The position numbers and the translations under genes are program-made. DNA of 29,642 nt from Syntrophaceae bacterium UBA5744 (GTDB taxonomy: Bacteria > Desulfobacterota > Syntrophia > Syntrophales > UBA2192): assembly GCA_002419215.1 (NCBI GenBank), contig DIFQ01000061.1:1-29642 (forward strand), in the 5' to 3' direction. Shown piece by piece: positions 13,631 to 21,584 of the stretch; the first letter of the stretch is position 1, and every line of letters starts with the position of its first letter. The notes below the pieces were generated by a model, which saw only the letters and a program-made list of their open reading frames with translations, searched no databases and had not been told where the DNA came from.

Positions 13631-13657
13631 GATCCCGACCCCCGGCACCGGGAAATC
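13631..13657 (+). repeat. imperfect copy of the tRNA-Leu 3' end, candidate right attachment site
   Basis: These bases match tRNA-Leu positions 9247-9273 at 23 of 27 positions with only transitions, and GGGGAAG at 13623-13629 matches the tRNA variable arm upstream with a nine-base deletion between. No other part of a tRNA is present. The copy lies between the hipT stop and the gltX stop. Confidence 0.5.
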
Positions 13658-13666
13658 AAAAAGGGT

Positions 13667-15121
13667 TCAGGCGGTCTTCTCCAGCAGCTCGATGCCTTTG
13701 CGGATGCGGCGAAGCGACTCCTCGCGGCCGAAAATGTCGGCCAGCTCGATGCCGCCGCCGGGTGTGAACTGCTTGCCGGAAAGGGCCGTGCGGAGCGGCC
13801 ACAGGATCACCCCGCTCTTCACGCGCCGCTTCTCGATCAGCGCGAAGATCTCCCGGTGCAGCGTCCCGTGATCCCACTGCGTGACGGACTCCAGCACGGG
13901 AAGGATCGCCCGGAGGCTTTCCAGCGAGATCTTCTCGTCGGTTTTCATCTTCTTCGAGACGTAGAGAGCCGGCGAATAGTCGGGCAGCGCGTCGATGAAA
14001 TCGAGCTGGCCGGGGATGTCGGAGAGCTTCTCCGTGCGTTCGTGCAGCACCCGGCTCACCTTCGCGAGGTCGATGTCCTCGCGCTTCACGGCCTTAAGGA
14101 TCCAGGGCAGTGCGGTGGCGTGGAATTTCTCCGGCGGCATCTCCCGGATGAACTGGCCGTTGAGCCAGGTGAGCTTGTGGACGTCGAAGATGGCCGGCGA
14201 GCGGCTGATCCCGCTCAGGTCAAAAGCCTCGACGAGCTCCTCGAGGGTGAACTTCTCGCGCTCCGTGCCCGGGTTCCACCCCAGCAGGGCGATGTAGTTG
14301 ACGATGGCGTCCTTGAGGTAGCCCTTCTCGACGAAGTCGGCGTATGAGGCGTCGCCGTCGCGCTTGGAGAGCTTGTGCTGGGCGTCGCGCATCACCTGGG
14401 AGCAGTGGACGTAGTGGGGAATCTCCCACCCGAAGGCCTGGTAGAGCAGGTTGTACTTGGGCGTCGAGCTCAGGTACTCGCTGCCCCGGATCACGTGGGT
14501 GATCTCCATCAGGTGGTCATCGACCACGTTGGCGAAGTTGTACGTCGGCAGGCCGTCGGACTTGACCAGCACCTGGTCGTCGAGCGTCGAGTTGTCCACG
14601 GTGATGGTCCCGAAGACCTCGTCGGAGAAGGCCGTGGCGCCCATGGTCGGGATGTTCTGACGGACCACGTGGGGAACGCCTGCTGCCAGCTTCTCACGCA
14701 CCTCGTCCTTCGCGAGCTTCTTGCAGCGGCCGTCATAACGGAAGGGCAACTTGCGGAGCTGAAGGCTCGTGCGAAGCTCCTCGAGGCGCTCCTTGTCGCA
14801 GAAGCAGTAGTAGGCCACCCCTTTTTCGATGAGCTGCTCGGCGTATTTCCTGTAGATCGGCTTGCGTTCGTGCTGGATGTAGGGTCCGTAAGCCCCTCCC
14901 TTGTCCGGCCCCTCATCCCAGGTGAGCCCCGTCTCTTCGAGGGTGCGGTAGATCAGCTCGACGGAGCCTTCCACGATGCGCTCCTGGTCCGTGTCCTCGA
15001 TCCGGAGGATAAAGGCGCCCTTGTTCTTCCTTGCCCAGAGGTAGGCGTAGAGCGCCGTCCGGAGATTGCCCACGTGCATGTAACCCGTGGGGCTGGGCGC
15101 AAACCTTGTTCTGACTTTCAT
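13667..15121 (-). CDS. gltX: glutamyl-tRNA synthetase
   Basis: The 484-residue class I synthetase attaches Glu to tRNA-Glu in the cytoplasm. The ATP-binding HIGH-type motif is Tyr14-Met-His-Val-Gly-Asn, within Pro-Ser-Pro-Thr-Gly at the N-terminus, followed by Arg-Ile-Glu-Asp-Thr-Asp. The KMSKS-type motif is Lys-Leu-Ser-Lys-Arg-Asp-Gly near residue 260. The C-terminal anticodon-binding domain is helical and complete, and the length is normal for the family. ATG 15121 follows AAAAGGAGCACC. Some bacteria use GltX to charge tRNA-Gln as well; the sequence alone does not decide this. A structured RNA with promoter and terminator lies just upstream and might act as its leader. Confidence 0.97.
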   Translation of the reverse strand: MKVRTRFAPSPTGYMHVGNLRTALYAYLWARKNKGAFILRIEDTDQERIVEGSVELIYRTLEETGLTWDEGPDKGGAYGPYIQHERKPIYRKYAEQLIEKGVAYYCFCDKERLEELRTSLQLRKLPFRYDGRCKKLAKDEVREKLAAGVPHVVRQNIPTMGATAFSDEVFGTITVDNSTLDDQVLVKSDGLPTYNFANVVDDHLMEITHVIRGSEYLSSTPKYNLLYQAFGWEIPHYVHCSQVMRDAQHKLSKRDGDASYADFVEKGYLKDAIVNYIALLGWNPGTEREKFTLEELVEAFDLSGISRSPAIFDVHKLTWLNGQFIREMPPEKFHATALPWILKAVKREDIDLAKVSRVLHERTEKLSDIPGQLDFIDALPDYSPALYVSKKMKTDEKISLESLRAILPVLESVTQWDHGTLHREIFALIEKRRVKSGVILWPLRTALSGKQFTPGGGIELADIFGREESLRRIRKGIELLEKTA

Positions 15122-15171
15122 GGTGCTCCTTTTGATCGGGCCGGCCGCAGCCGGCCGAAAGCAGTCATGCT

Positions 15172-15205
15172 AAAAAAACCGCATGCCGGAGTTGCTCCGG
15201 CATGC
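15172..15205 (-). terminator. Rho-independent terminator of the small RNA
   Basis: On the minus strand GCATGCCGGAG and CTCCGGCATGC form a perfect 11-bp stem with a three-base loop, followed after GG by seven T (15172-15178). Confidence 0.9.
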
Positions 15206-15268
15206 CATGGATACTCTTTGACGCAGAGAGGGTCGCTTCCGCAGCGGCTGCCGGAAGTGTTCTATCCT
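15172..15268 (-). ncRNA. candidate structured small RNA or gltX leader, about 97 nt
   Basis: A near-consensus promoter (15276-15304) points at a start near 15268, and a strong terminator ends at 15172. In between, the RNA can fold with GGAUA (15263-15267) closing against UAUCC (15209-15213) around two hairpins: one with CUUCCG/CGGAAG arms and one with CUCU/AGAG arms. The transcript does not contain the conserved GGUCCGGAAGGAAGC region of SRP RNA or a T-box sequence. It stops 50 bases before the gltX start, so it may be a separate sRNA or a leader in which read-through gives gltX expression. No convincing leader peptide with Glu codons is visible. Confidence 0.5.
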
Positions 15269-15275
15269 GCGAAAT

Positions 15276-15304
15276 TGTATAGAATATCCGTCGGGTCCTG
15301 TCAA
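15276..15304 (-). promoter_or_regulatory. strong sigma-70 promoter of the small RNA
   Basis: On the minus strand a perfect TTGACA (15299-15304), a 17-base spacer and TATACA (15276-15281) are present. This is one of the best promoter matches in the window. Confidence 0.8.
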
Positions 15305-15449
15305 TCGGAACCTTGATTTCCGTCCAGGCGTTGCGCCGCCATCGCACAAATCTTCCCCTTTTGCCGGAGGCCCCGGGAAGACGACGCCCGCACTTATGAC
15401 ATCGAAATGATTCTCGTCTGTTCGAGGGCGGTGCTCGCAGGCGCGGTTT

Positions 15450-16283
15450 CTAGCGGATCCGGTGGGGCTTGACGGATTTGATGCCGCGGTAGTGGATCTC
15501 GCAGGTCACGGGGACGGAGCCCGAGACGGCCTTGACTTCCCGGTCGATCGCCTTGTGCTCCCGGATGCTCCGGGCGACCCCGCGCAGCAGAATCCCGTCG
15601 CCCCCGGGCTCCACCTCCAGGGTCGGGATCAAAAACTCGGGGTTGGTCGCCACGGCGGCCTTGATCCGCGCGGCCAGAGCCCGCATCTCCAGCTGCCGCT
15701 GCGCCTCCGGGGTCTTGAGCCGATCCTTGGCGGCCAGCAGGTTGCGAACGATCTCGAGGATCTCCCCCATCGCCCGCTCGCCCGTGTCGAACTTGATCTC
15801 GTAGGCCTCCGGGTCGTCCCACTTCTTCCCGTAGAGCTGGCGCACCACCGAGGCGATCTCCCAGTCGGCCTGGCGCACCAGCAGCTTCGCCGTGTCGCGG
15901 CTGATGTCCTCCTTCGACATCACCCGCTCGATGCGCTTCTCCAGGGGGGCCACCACGCGGATCCGCAGGGCGTGCGGGATGCCCTGGAGCAGGTAATTGG
16001 CGCCCCGGGCCATGATAACCACGTTGTCCCGCAAGGCATGGCTGAGAATGATACTTTGCACCAGGGCCATGAAGCCCATGAAGGACCAGTCGTAGCGCTC
16101 CCAGATATTGGGGCAGCCCTCCCCGTATTCGCGGCTGAAGCGCTCCCACGTCCCGCCGGCCTTCTTGGCCTCGTCGAGCACCCGGCCCAGGGCGATGTAC
16201 TCGCAGCCCAGCTGCTGCTCGACGGCGCGGCCGATCTCTTCCGCGCCGCTGCCGAACTCATAGGAGATTGCCAGGATTGCCAT
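15450..16283 (-). CDS. cytidylate-kinase-like protein with C-terminal BON-like domain (copy 2)
   Basis: The 277-residue protein starts Met-Ala-Ile-Leu-Ala-Ile-Ser-Tyr-Glu-Phe-Gly-Ser-Gly-Ala, the beginning of the cytidylate-kinase-like family (usually Ser-Arg-Glu-Tyr-Gly-Ser-Gly-Gly). The P-loop is degenerate and lacks the usual Gly-Lys-Ser/Thr. Residues about 1-195 form this P-loop fold, with an Ala-Arg-Gly-Ala-Asn segment and an Arg-Asp-Thr-Ala helix. The last 75 residues have the pattern of a BON domain (Ile-Lys-Ala-Ala-Val, then Leu-Arg-Gly-Val-Ala-Arg). Nucleotide kinase activity is doubtful; it may be a signalling or regulatory protein. GGAGGG precedes ATG 16283. It is a tandem paralogue of the upstream gene. 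Confidence 0.75.
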   Translation of the reverse strand: MAILAISYEFGSGAEEIGRAVEQQLGCEYIALGRVLDEAKKAGGTWERFSREYGEGCPNIWERYDWSFMGFMALVQSIILSHALRDNVVIMARGANYLLQGIPHALRIRVVAPLEKRIERVMSKEDISRDTAKLLVRQADWEIASVVRQLYGKKWDDPEAYEIKFDTGERAMGEILEIVRNLLAAKDRLKTPEAQRQLEMRALAARIKAAVATNPEFLIPTLEVEPGGDGILLRGVARSIREHKAIDREVKAVSGSVPVTCEIHYRGIKSVKPHRIR

Positions 16284-16396
16284 CGACTCCCTCCGACTGC
16301 CTCTCTCGGTGCGTGACCGCCCCGCCGGGCTTCAGGCCGCCAACCAACTAGCCTATCCAAACCCCTTTTTCAAGCTTTTTCGGGCTGCAGAGCCCC

Positions 16397-17224
16397 TCAG
16401 GGCTTCGACACGACCGGCCGGGGCTTGATCGTCTGGCAGCCCAGCTCGAAGTGCAGCGGCACGTCGCCCGCCAGGGGACGGACCTCCTGCTCGATCTTCT
16501 TGAGCGCCGAACGGCTGCGCACGATCCCCGTCAGCCGCACGGCATCCCCGACACACGTTACCTCCAGGCTCGACAGAATCACTTCCGGGTGGGCCAGCGC
16601 GGCGGCCTTGATGCGGGAGCCCACAAACTGCCTCCGCAGCGATTCCAGGGCCTGAGGCGTCTTGAGATGATCCTTGGCCGCCAGCAGGTTGCGCACGATC
16701 TCGACGATCTCCCCGATCGACTGCGCCCCCGTGTCGAAGCGGATCTCGTGGACGTCCGGATCGTCCCAGTTCGGCCCGTAGGCCAGGTACATCGAGCAGT
16801 CGATCTCCCGGTCGGCCTGCTTGACCAGCAGCCGCGCCGTCTCGCGGTTGACCCCGTCCTTCCTGACAACCATGGCGATGCGCTCCTCCAGGGAGGCCGT
16901 GAAGCGCACCCGCAGGGCGTGGGGAACGCCCTGGAGCAAAAAGTTGCTCCCCCGCGCCAGGATCACCACGTTGTCCCGCATCGCATGGCCCAGGATGATG
17001 CTCTGAACCAGGGCCATGAAGGCCACGAAGTCGTTGCCCTCCCAGATATCGGAGGGGTCCACGGTGTACTTGGAGGCCAGCCGCTGCCACTTCTTCCCCG
17101 ACCGCCCCGCCTCCCGCAGAAGCCGCCGCAGCGGGATGTACTCATAACCCAGCTGCTCCTCGATCGCGTGCCCGATCCGCAGCGCCCCCGTGCCGTACTC
17201 GCTCGATATGGAAAGAATCGCCAT
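16397..17224 (-). CDS. cytidylate-kinase-like protein with C-terminal BON-like domain (copy 1)
   Basis: The 275-residue protein is alike throughout to the gene 113 bases downstream: same N-terminus (Ile-Ser-Ser-Glu-Tyr-Gly-Thr-Gly-Ala), the same Met-Ala-Leu-Val-Gln-Ser-Ile-Ile-Leu block, the Asn-Leu-Leu-Ala-Ala-Lys-Asp segment and a BON-like end. The degenerate phosphate loop lacks the normal Lys, so catalysis is not assured. AAGGGGGACCC precedes ATG 17224. The spacing of 66 bases from the TerC gene upstream and 113 bases to copy 2 suggests one transcript. The pair arose by tandem duplication and has diverged considerably, so each copy probably has its own role. Confidence 0.75.
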   Translation of the reverse strand: MAILSISSEYGTGALRIGHAIEEQLGYEYIPLRRLLREAGRSGKKWQRLASKYTVDPSDIWEGNDFVAFMALVQSIILGHAMRDNVVILARGSNFLLQGVPHALRVRFTASLEERIAMVVRKDGVNRETARLLVKQADREIDCSMYLAYGPNWDDPDVHEIRFDTGAQSIGEIVEIVRNLLAAKDHLKTPQALESLRRQFVGSRIKAAALAHPEVILSSLEVTCVGDAVRLTGIVRSRSALKKIEQEVRPLAGDVPLHFELGCQTIKPRPVVSKP

Positions 17225-17290
17225 GGGTCCCCCTTGTTCCTGTTGCCGTTCCGAGGACGGGCAGGGTCGCTCCGTCCGACTGCTCTCGCC

Positions 17291-18022
17291 CTACAGCTCG
17301 TCGCTCTCGGCTTCCCGCTCCGCCTTCGCGATCCTCCAGCGCATCCAGAGCTTGCCCGCCGCGACCACCCCCACCGTGCACAGCGCCTGGAAGCCGTAAT
17401 CCAACACCGCCCCGGGCGAAAGCCACCGCTGCACGAAGGGGTCCGTCATGATCATCTGCCCCCCCACACGCCCCAGCACCGCACCCCCGATCAGAATGAT
17501 CGCCGGGTAGCGGTCCATCAGGATCGAGAGCAGGTTGCTGGTGTAGACCACGATCGGGATGCTCATGCACAGCCCGAAGATCAGCAAAAACAGGTTGCCC
17601 CCCGCCGCCCCGGCCACGGCCAGCACGTTGTCGAGCGACATGGTCACATCGGCAATCAGGATGATCCGCATGGCCTGCCACAGCGTGGCCGCCTCCCGGC
17701 CGGAGCCCCCGCCGTCGTCGGCCTCCATGAACAGCTTGACCGCAATCCACAAAATCAGGGCGCCGCCGACGAGCTTGACGAAGGAAATCTCCAGCAGCAG
17801 GGCCACGAACCACGTCAGCACCACCCGCAGCACCACCGCCACTGCCGTGCCGAACCCGATGCCCCGCATCCGCTGTTCCTTCGGCAGGTTGCGCACCGCC
17901 ATGGCGATCAGCACGGCGTTGTCTCCCGAGAGGATCAGGTTGATGAACACGATGTTCAGCAGCGCCAGGAAAAACGGAAGGTCCCAATCGAAATGAAGAA
18001 GGGTCGACCAGTCGAAATGCAT
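17291..18022 (-). CDS. TerC-family integral membrane protein
   Basis: The 243-residue protein has about seven hydrophobic segments. It has the two conserved acidic membrane motifs of TerC proteins: Asn-Leu-Ile-Leu-Ser-Gly-Asp-Asn-Ala-Val in the first helices and Asp-Val-Thr-Met-Ser-Leu-Asp-Asn-Val-Leu in the middle. Family members (YjbE/YkoY in Bacillus, Alx in E. coli) are linked to manganese export or metal loading of secreted proteins, and others to tellurite resistance. There is no CBS or CorC domain. CCGGAGAG precedes ATG 18022. I looked at the 120-base upstream gap for a yybP-ykoY manganese riboswitch and do not see one. The metal is inferred from the family only. Confidence 0.88.
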   Translation of the reverse strand: MHFDWSTLLHFDWDLPFFLALLNIVFINLILSGDNAVLIAMAVRNLPKEQRMRGIGFGTAVAVVLRVVLTWFVALLLEISFVKLVGGALILWIAVKLFMEADDGGGSGREAATLWQAMRIILIADVTMSLDNVLAVAGAAGGNLFLLIFGLCMSIPIVVYTSNLLSILMDRYPAIILIGGAVLGRVGGQMIMTDPFVQRWLSPGAVLDYGFQALCTVGVVAAGKLWMRWRIAKAEREAESDEL

Positions 18023-18145
18023 GGACTCTCCGGGCCGGGTGGGGCGTCAAAGCGTCTTCGCTTCTCCGCACGTCAAGATTTCCGCCCGTCCATGAGGATA
18101 TCGGCGGATACGTCAGGCTGGATAAAACGCATGTCCTCTCGCAAA

Positions 18146-19327
18146 TTACTCCAATCCGCGGAATTCTGCAGGCACATGGAGCCTTGGCCGGTTGGCCTTT
18201 TTGATGCCCAATTCATCGTCACCGATCAGCAGGCGCATGATATTCACCGTTCCTTCGGCGATCTGATACAGCTTGGAATCCCGGTAGTATTTTTCAACGG
18301 GCATTTCCAGCGAGTATCCCATCCCTCCGTGGATTTCCATGGCGATCCCCGCCGCCCGGACCACGGTCTCGCCTGCGAAATACTTGGCAATGGCGATTTC
18401 CCTCGTGAACGGAGCCCCCTGGTCATTCAGCCATGAGGCACGACGAACCAGGAGACGCGCCGCGTCGATTTGAGCGACCATCTCGGCGATCAACGCCTTG
18501 ACCTGTTGATATTCCCGGATCGGCCTGCCGAACTGGACCCTTTGATACGCATAGGCAACGGAAGCGTCCAGGCAGGCCTGTGCCAGGCCGACGGCTCCGC
18601 TTGCCACACTGATCCGCCCGCGATCCAGAGCGGTCATGGCTACCGTAAATCCCTGTCCCCATGCTCCAAGAAGATTTTCCTTGGGAACGCGGACATCCTC
18701 CATGTGAATCTCGGCGATGGGGGAAGACTTGTCGCCCAACTTCGGGGTCTCCCGGGCCTTCCATCCCGGCTGATCGGTCTCCACGACGACGGCGCACAAT
18801 CCACGATGTTTGAGGCTCCGATCGTAGGATCCGTAGACGACGGCATAATCTGCAACCGTCCCGTTCGAGATCCAGGTCTTCGCACCGTTGACGGCGATGC
18901 AGTCGCCGCGGTCCTCGATGCGCGTCTCCATGGACGCCAGATCCGAGCCCGCGTTGGGCTCTGAGAAACAGGTGCAGCCGAGCTTGTTGCCGAGGACGAG
19001 GTCCCGGACATACTTTTCCCGAACCGCTTGCGTACCCCATTCCATGATGGTGTAAGGTACTGTCATGCCCTGGAGATTGAAAAGCGACCGGAGGCCGGAG
19101 TCACCCCGCGAGACCTCCTCGCAGACGACCGAGTGTGCCAGGAATCCCGAATCCGATCCGCCGAATCGAGGAGGGAAAGCACAACCAAAGAATCCAAGTT
19201 GGCCCATCTTGGACACGAAGTCCCGCTTGAAGCCCTCCTCCCGGATTCGAGGTTGGACTTCGTTCTCAACAAAGCGCCTGGCCGTCTCAAGAATACCGCG
19301 CGTTTCCTCATTCAACTCGAAGTGCAT
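18146..19327 (-). CDS. acyl-CoA dehydrogenase
   Basis: The 393-residue flavoprotein has the normal three-domain layout and length. Signatures are Cys-Phe-Ser-Glu-Pro-Asn-Ala-Gly-Ser-Asp (FAD and substrate binding), Asp-Arg-Gly-Arg-Ile, and Glu-Ile-His-Gly-Gly-Met-Gly-Tyr near the C-terminus, with Glu358 in Ala-Glu-Gly-Thr at the position of the catalytic base. It oxidises an acyl-CoA to the 2-enoyl-CoA and passes electrons to ETF. The Glu-Pro-Asn-Ala-Gly-Ser-Asp-Leu-Ala-Ser-Met-Glu-Thr block resembles glutaryl-CoA and related dehydrogenases, but chain length cannot be fixed. It is the last gene of the operon behind the sigma-54 promoter, 29 bases after the CoA-transferase gene. Confidence 0.93.
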   Translation of the reverse strand: MHFELNEETRGILETARRFVENEVQPRIREEGFKRDFVSKMGQLGFFGCAFPPRFGGSDSGFLAHSVVCEEVSRGDSGLRSLFNLQGMTVPYTIMEWGTQAVREKYVRDLVLGNKLGCTCFSEPNAGSDLASMETRIEDRGDCIAVNGAKTWISNGTVADYAVVYGSYDRSLKHRGLCAVVVETDQPGWKARETPKLGDKSSPIAEIHMEDVRVPKENLLGAWGQGFTVAMTALDRGRISVASGAVGLAQACLDASVAYAYQRVQFGRPIREYQQVKALIAEMVAQIDAARLLVRRASWLNDQGAPFTREIAIAKYFAGETVVRAAGIAMEIHGGMGYSLEMPVEKYYRDSKLYQIAEGTVNIMRLLIGDDELGIKKANRPRLHVPAEFRGLE

Positions 19328-19356
19328 ACGGACTTACCCCGCCTGCGATGGCTGAT

Positions 19357-20688
19357 TCAGAATTTCCCGTGGATCAGGCCTGCGCGCCGGGCCTGATCGG
19401 TCAGTGTCGCCGTGAAATTCGGATGGGCGATGTTGATGAGGCTCCGCGCCCGCTCGTTGTTGTTCTTTCCCTTCAGGGACGCGATGCCGTATTCGGTAAC
19501 GACGTAATCGGCAAGGTACCTCGGAACAAGCGGCATCTGCGGAGCAAAGGGGTTCTCCTCCCGCGTGGGATGGAATACGATTCTCGAATACTTGAGGTCG
19601 CTGGTTGTCGAGGACAGGGTCGATACGAACTTGGCATCATCGGAGATGGCGCAGCCGAGGGCGAAATCGATCGCTCCGCCCGACCCGGTGTATTGATCCT
19701 CCAGCCCCAGGACGTCCGCGTAGATGTTACCGTAGAGATCCACCTGAAGGGCCGAATTGATGGCCACCATTTTACTGTTTTGCGCAATCACGTTCGGGTT
19801 ATTGGTATAATCCACCGGCTGCATCTCGATGATCGCATTGTGGTTCAGCCATTTGTACAATTCCGCGGTTCCCCCATGGAATGTGCACACGATTTTCCCC
19901 TTGTTGATGCTCTTCCTCGAATTGTTCAGGACACCGGAATTGACCAGCGGCCGCACATGCTCGGGAACCATCTCGCTGTGCATGCCCAGGTCTTTCTTCC
20001 CGCCCAGGAAAAGGATGGCCGCTTCGCTGATCGCGCCGTAACCGATCTGGATCGTCGCGCCGTCCTCGACGAGCGTCGCCACGGATTCGCCGATTTTTCT
20101 CTCGATTTCGGTGACCTCGAACTGCTCGAGTTCGAAGATGGGGTCCCTGACCTCGACGGCATAGTCGATGTCCGAGACGTGAATAAAGGAGCGCCCATAG
20201 GTGACCGGCATATTCGGGTTGATCTCCGCCAATACCAGCCTGCAGGGACGCTCGAGAACCGCGAAGATGTAGTCCACGGACACGCCTAGACTGCAATAGC
20301 CATTGTTATCCGGCGGCGACACGGTCACCATGAGGACATCGCTCTTGAAATCGCCGCTGCGAAGCAACCGGGGATACTGCCCGAAGGACATCGGATAAAA
20401 ATCCGCTCTCCCCTCCTTCAACAGCCGCCTGACGTCCTTTCTTCTGCCGCAGAAGGGGGTGGCGATCCGGATATGCTCTTCCATCCCCGGGTCGGCCATT
20501 TTCTTCTGAAACAGTCCAAAGGGCGTGAGATGAAAGATCCGGCACCCTTTGAGTTCTCCCGCTCTCTCCACCAGTGCCATGGGAAGGTGTCGCGGTTCGG
20601 CACAGAAGTTCGCCAGGACGATTTCATCCCCGGACCGAACCGCTTTCACCGCTTCTTCAACGGTGACGAATTTCGTTTTCTTTTTCAT
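19357..20688 (-). CDS. acetyl-CoA hydrolase/transferase-family CoA-transferase
   Basis: The 443-residue protein matches the 4-hydroxybutyrate/butyrate:acetate CoA-transferase type. Conserved elements are Ser-Pro-Pro-Asp-Asn-Asn-Gly-Tyr-Cys-Ser-Leu-Gly, Gln-Ile-Gly-Tyr-Gly-Ala-Ile, Gly-Met-His-Ser-Glu239-Met (Glu239 is the likely catalytic residue that forms the CoA thioester), and Gly-Ser-Gly-Gly-Ala-Ile-Asp-Phe. These enzymes exchange CoA between acetyl-CoA or another acyl-CoA and a free acid, here presumably the acid imported by the TRAP transporter. GAGAAGGAG precedes ATG 20688. It lies between the enoyl-CoA hydratase-like and acyl-CoA dehydrogenase genes on the same strand, consistent with one catabolic operon. 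The exact acid is unknown. Confidence 0.9.
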   Translation of the reverse strand: MKKKTKFVTVEEAVKAVRSGDEIVLANFCAEPRHLPMALVERAGELKGCRIFHLTPFGLFQKKMADPGMEEHIRIATPFCGRRKDVRRLLKEGRADFYPMSFGQYPRLLRSGDFKSDVLMVTVSPPDNNGYCSLGVSVDYIFAVLERPCRLVLAEINPNMPVTYGRSFIHVSDIDYAVEVRDPIFELEQFEVTEIERKIGESVATLVEDGATIQIGYGAISEAAILFLGGKKDLGMHSEMVPEHVRPLVNSGVLNNSRKSINKGKIVCTFHGGTAELYKWLNHNAIIEMQPVDYTNNPNVIAQNSKMVAINSALQVDLYGNIYADVLGLEDQYTGSGGAIDFALGCAISDDAKFVSTLSSTTSDLKYSRIVFHPTREENPFAPQMPLVPRYLADYVVTEYGIASLKGKNNNERARSLINIAHPNFTATLTDQARRAGLIHGKF

Positions 20689-20802
20689 TGCGCGTTTTCT
20701 CCTTCTCCGTGATGCAACCGAACTCCCCTCATCGCTCTCCGCGCGGGTGAAACCCCTGCACGACCATGTCGGGTCGCTTCGGGAGCGTCCTTTTCGGCCC
20801 GT

Positions 20803-21573
20803 TCACCTGCCCGTAAACCGGGGCTTCCTTTTTTCGAGAAATGCCTTTACGGCCTCGTTCTTGTCGTCCGTTCCCCAGAGTTCCGCCAGGACGCTCTCTT
20901 CGAACCGCAAACCCTCTTCCAGGCCTGCTTCCTGTGCCTTGACCATGCACCGTTTTGCCGCCCAAATAGCCGGAGGCGATTTGGACGCGATCTTGTTTGC
21001 CAGTTCCATGCTGCGCTCGAGAAGCTTGTCTCGGGGCACGGTCTCGTCGACGATCCCTACCCTCAGGGCCTCGGCGGCCCCGATGGGATCGCCGGTATAG
21101 ACGAGCCTGCACGCCGTGCCGTAATGGGCAAACCGGGCGACGTACTGGGTCGCGCCCAGGATCCCCATGTTGATCTCGCCCAGACTGAAACTGGCCTGTT
21201 CGGCGGCGATCCGGATATCGCATACCAGCGCAAGCGCCAAGCCGCCCCCGTACGCAAAACCGTTCACGGCACAGATCACGGGCTTGCCGTACCGGCGGAT
21301 ATACTCACGCACGGAATTGTTCCGCCTGGTGTATAAGGGGCCCGTGTTCCCGTCCAGCATCAGGAATTCCTTCACGTCGGCCCCCGCCACGAATGCCTTG
21401 TCCCCGTGACCGGTCAATACGACGACCTTTACGCGTTCGTCCTTGCTCAGCTCGTAGAAGGTCTCGTACAACTCGGCATAGGCTTCCGAATGCAGCGCAT
21501 TCAAGGGGGGCCTGTGGATCGTGACCAAGGCGACGTCGCCGTCCGCCTGCGTGAAAATATATTCTTTATTCAT
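20803..21573 (-). CDS. enoyl-CoA hydratase/isomerase-family protein lacking one catalytic Glu
   Basis: The 256-residue crotonase-fold protein has the oxyanion-hole segment Ala-Phe-Val-Ala-Gly-Ala-Asp and the Asn-Gly-Phe-Ala-Tyr-Gly-Gly-Gly motif. In typical hydratases the residue two after this Gly-Gly-Gly is Glu (Glu144 in the rat enzyme); here it is Ala113. The second catalytic Glu is kept as Glu133 in Leu-Gly-Glu-Ile-Asn-Met-Gly. It may therefore be an isomerase, a hydrolase or a lyase of the superfamily, or a hydratase with altered chemistry. AAGGGGG precedes ATG 21573, which lies 11 bases after the permease stop, so the genes are co-transcribed. It probably acts on the CoA ester formed by the neighbouring enzymes. 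Confidence 0.88.
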   Translation of the reverse strand: MNKEYIFTQADGDVALVTIHRPPLNALHSEAYAELYETFYELSKDERVKVVVLTGHGDKAFVAGADVKEFLMLDGNTGPLYTRRNNSVREYIRRYGKPVICAVNGFAYGGGLALALVCDIRIAAEQASFSLGEINMGILGATQYVARFAHYGTACRLVYTGDPIGAAEALRVGIVDETVPRDKLLERSMELANKIASKSPPAIWAAKRCMVKAQEAGLEEGLRFEESVLAELWGTDDKNEAVKAFLEKRKPRFTGR

Positions 21574-21584
21574 CTATCCCCCTT

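Noticed and set aside
15172..15304. T-box riboswitch or SRP RNA
   Set aside because: The position before gltX suggested a T-box, and a CGGAAG segment suggested SRP RNA, but the T-box sequence and the conserved SRP core are both missing.
18023..18145. yybP-ykoY manganese riboswitch before the TerC gene
   Set aside because: The 123-base gap lacks the paired conserved loops of that riboswitch and has no terminator-like stem.
16451..18436. 661-residue plus-strand open frame across the kinase-like and TerC genes
   Set aside because: It is rich in His, Arg, Gln and Pro as is typical of antisense frames in GC-rich DNA, and covers three well-supported minus-strand genes.
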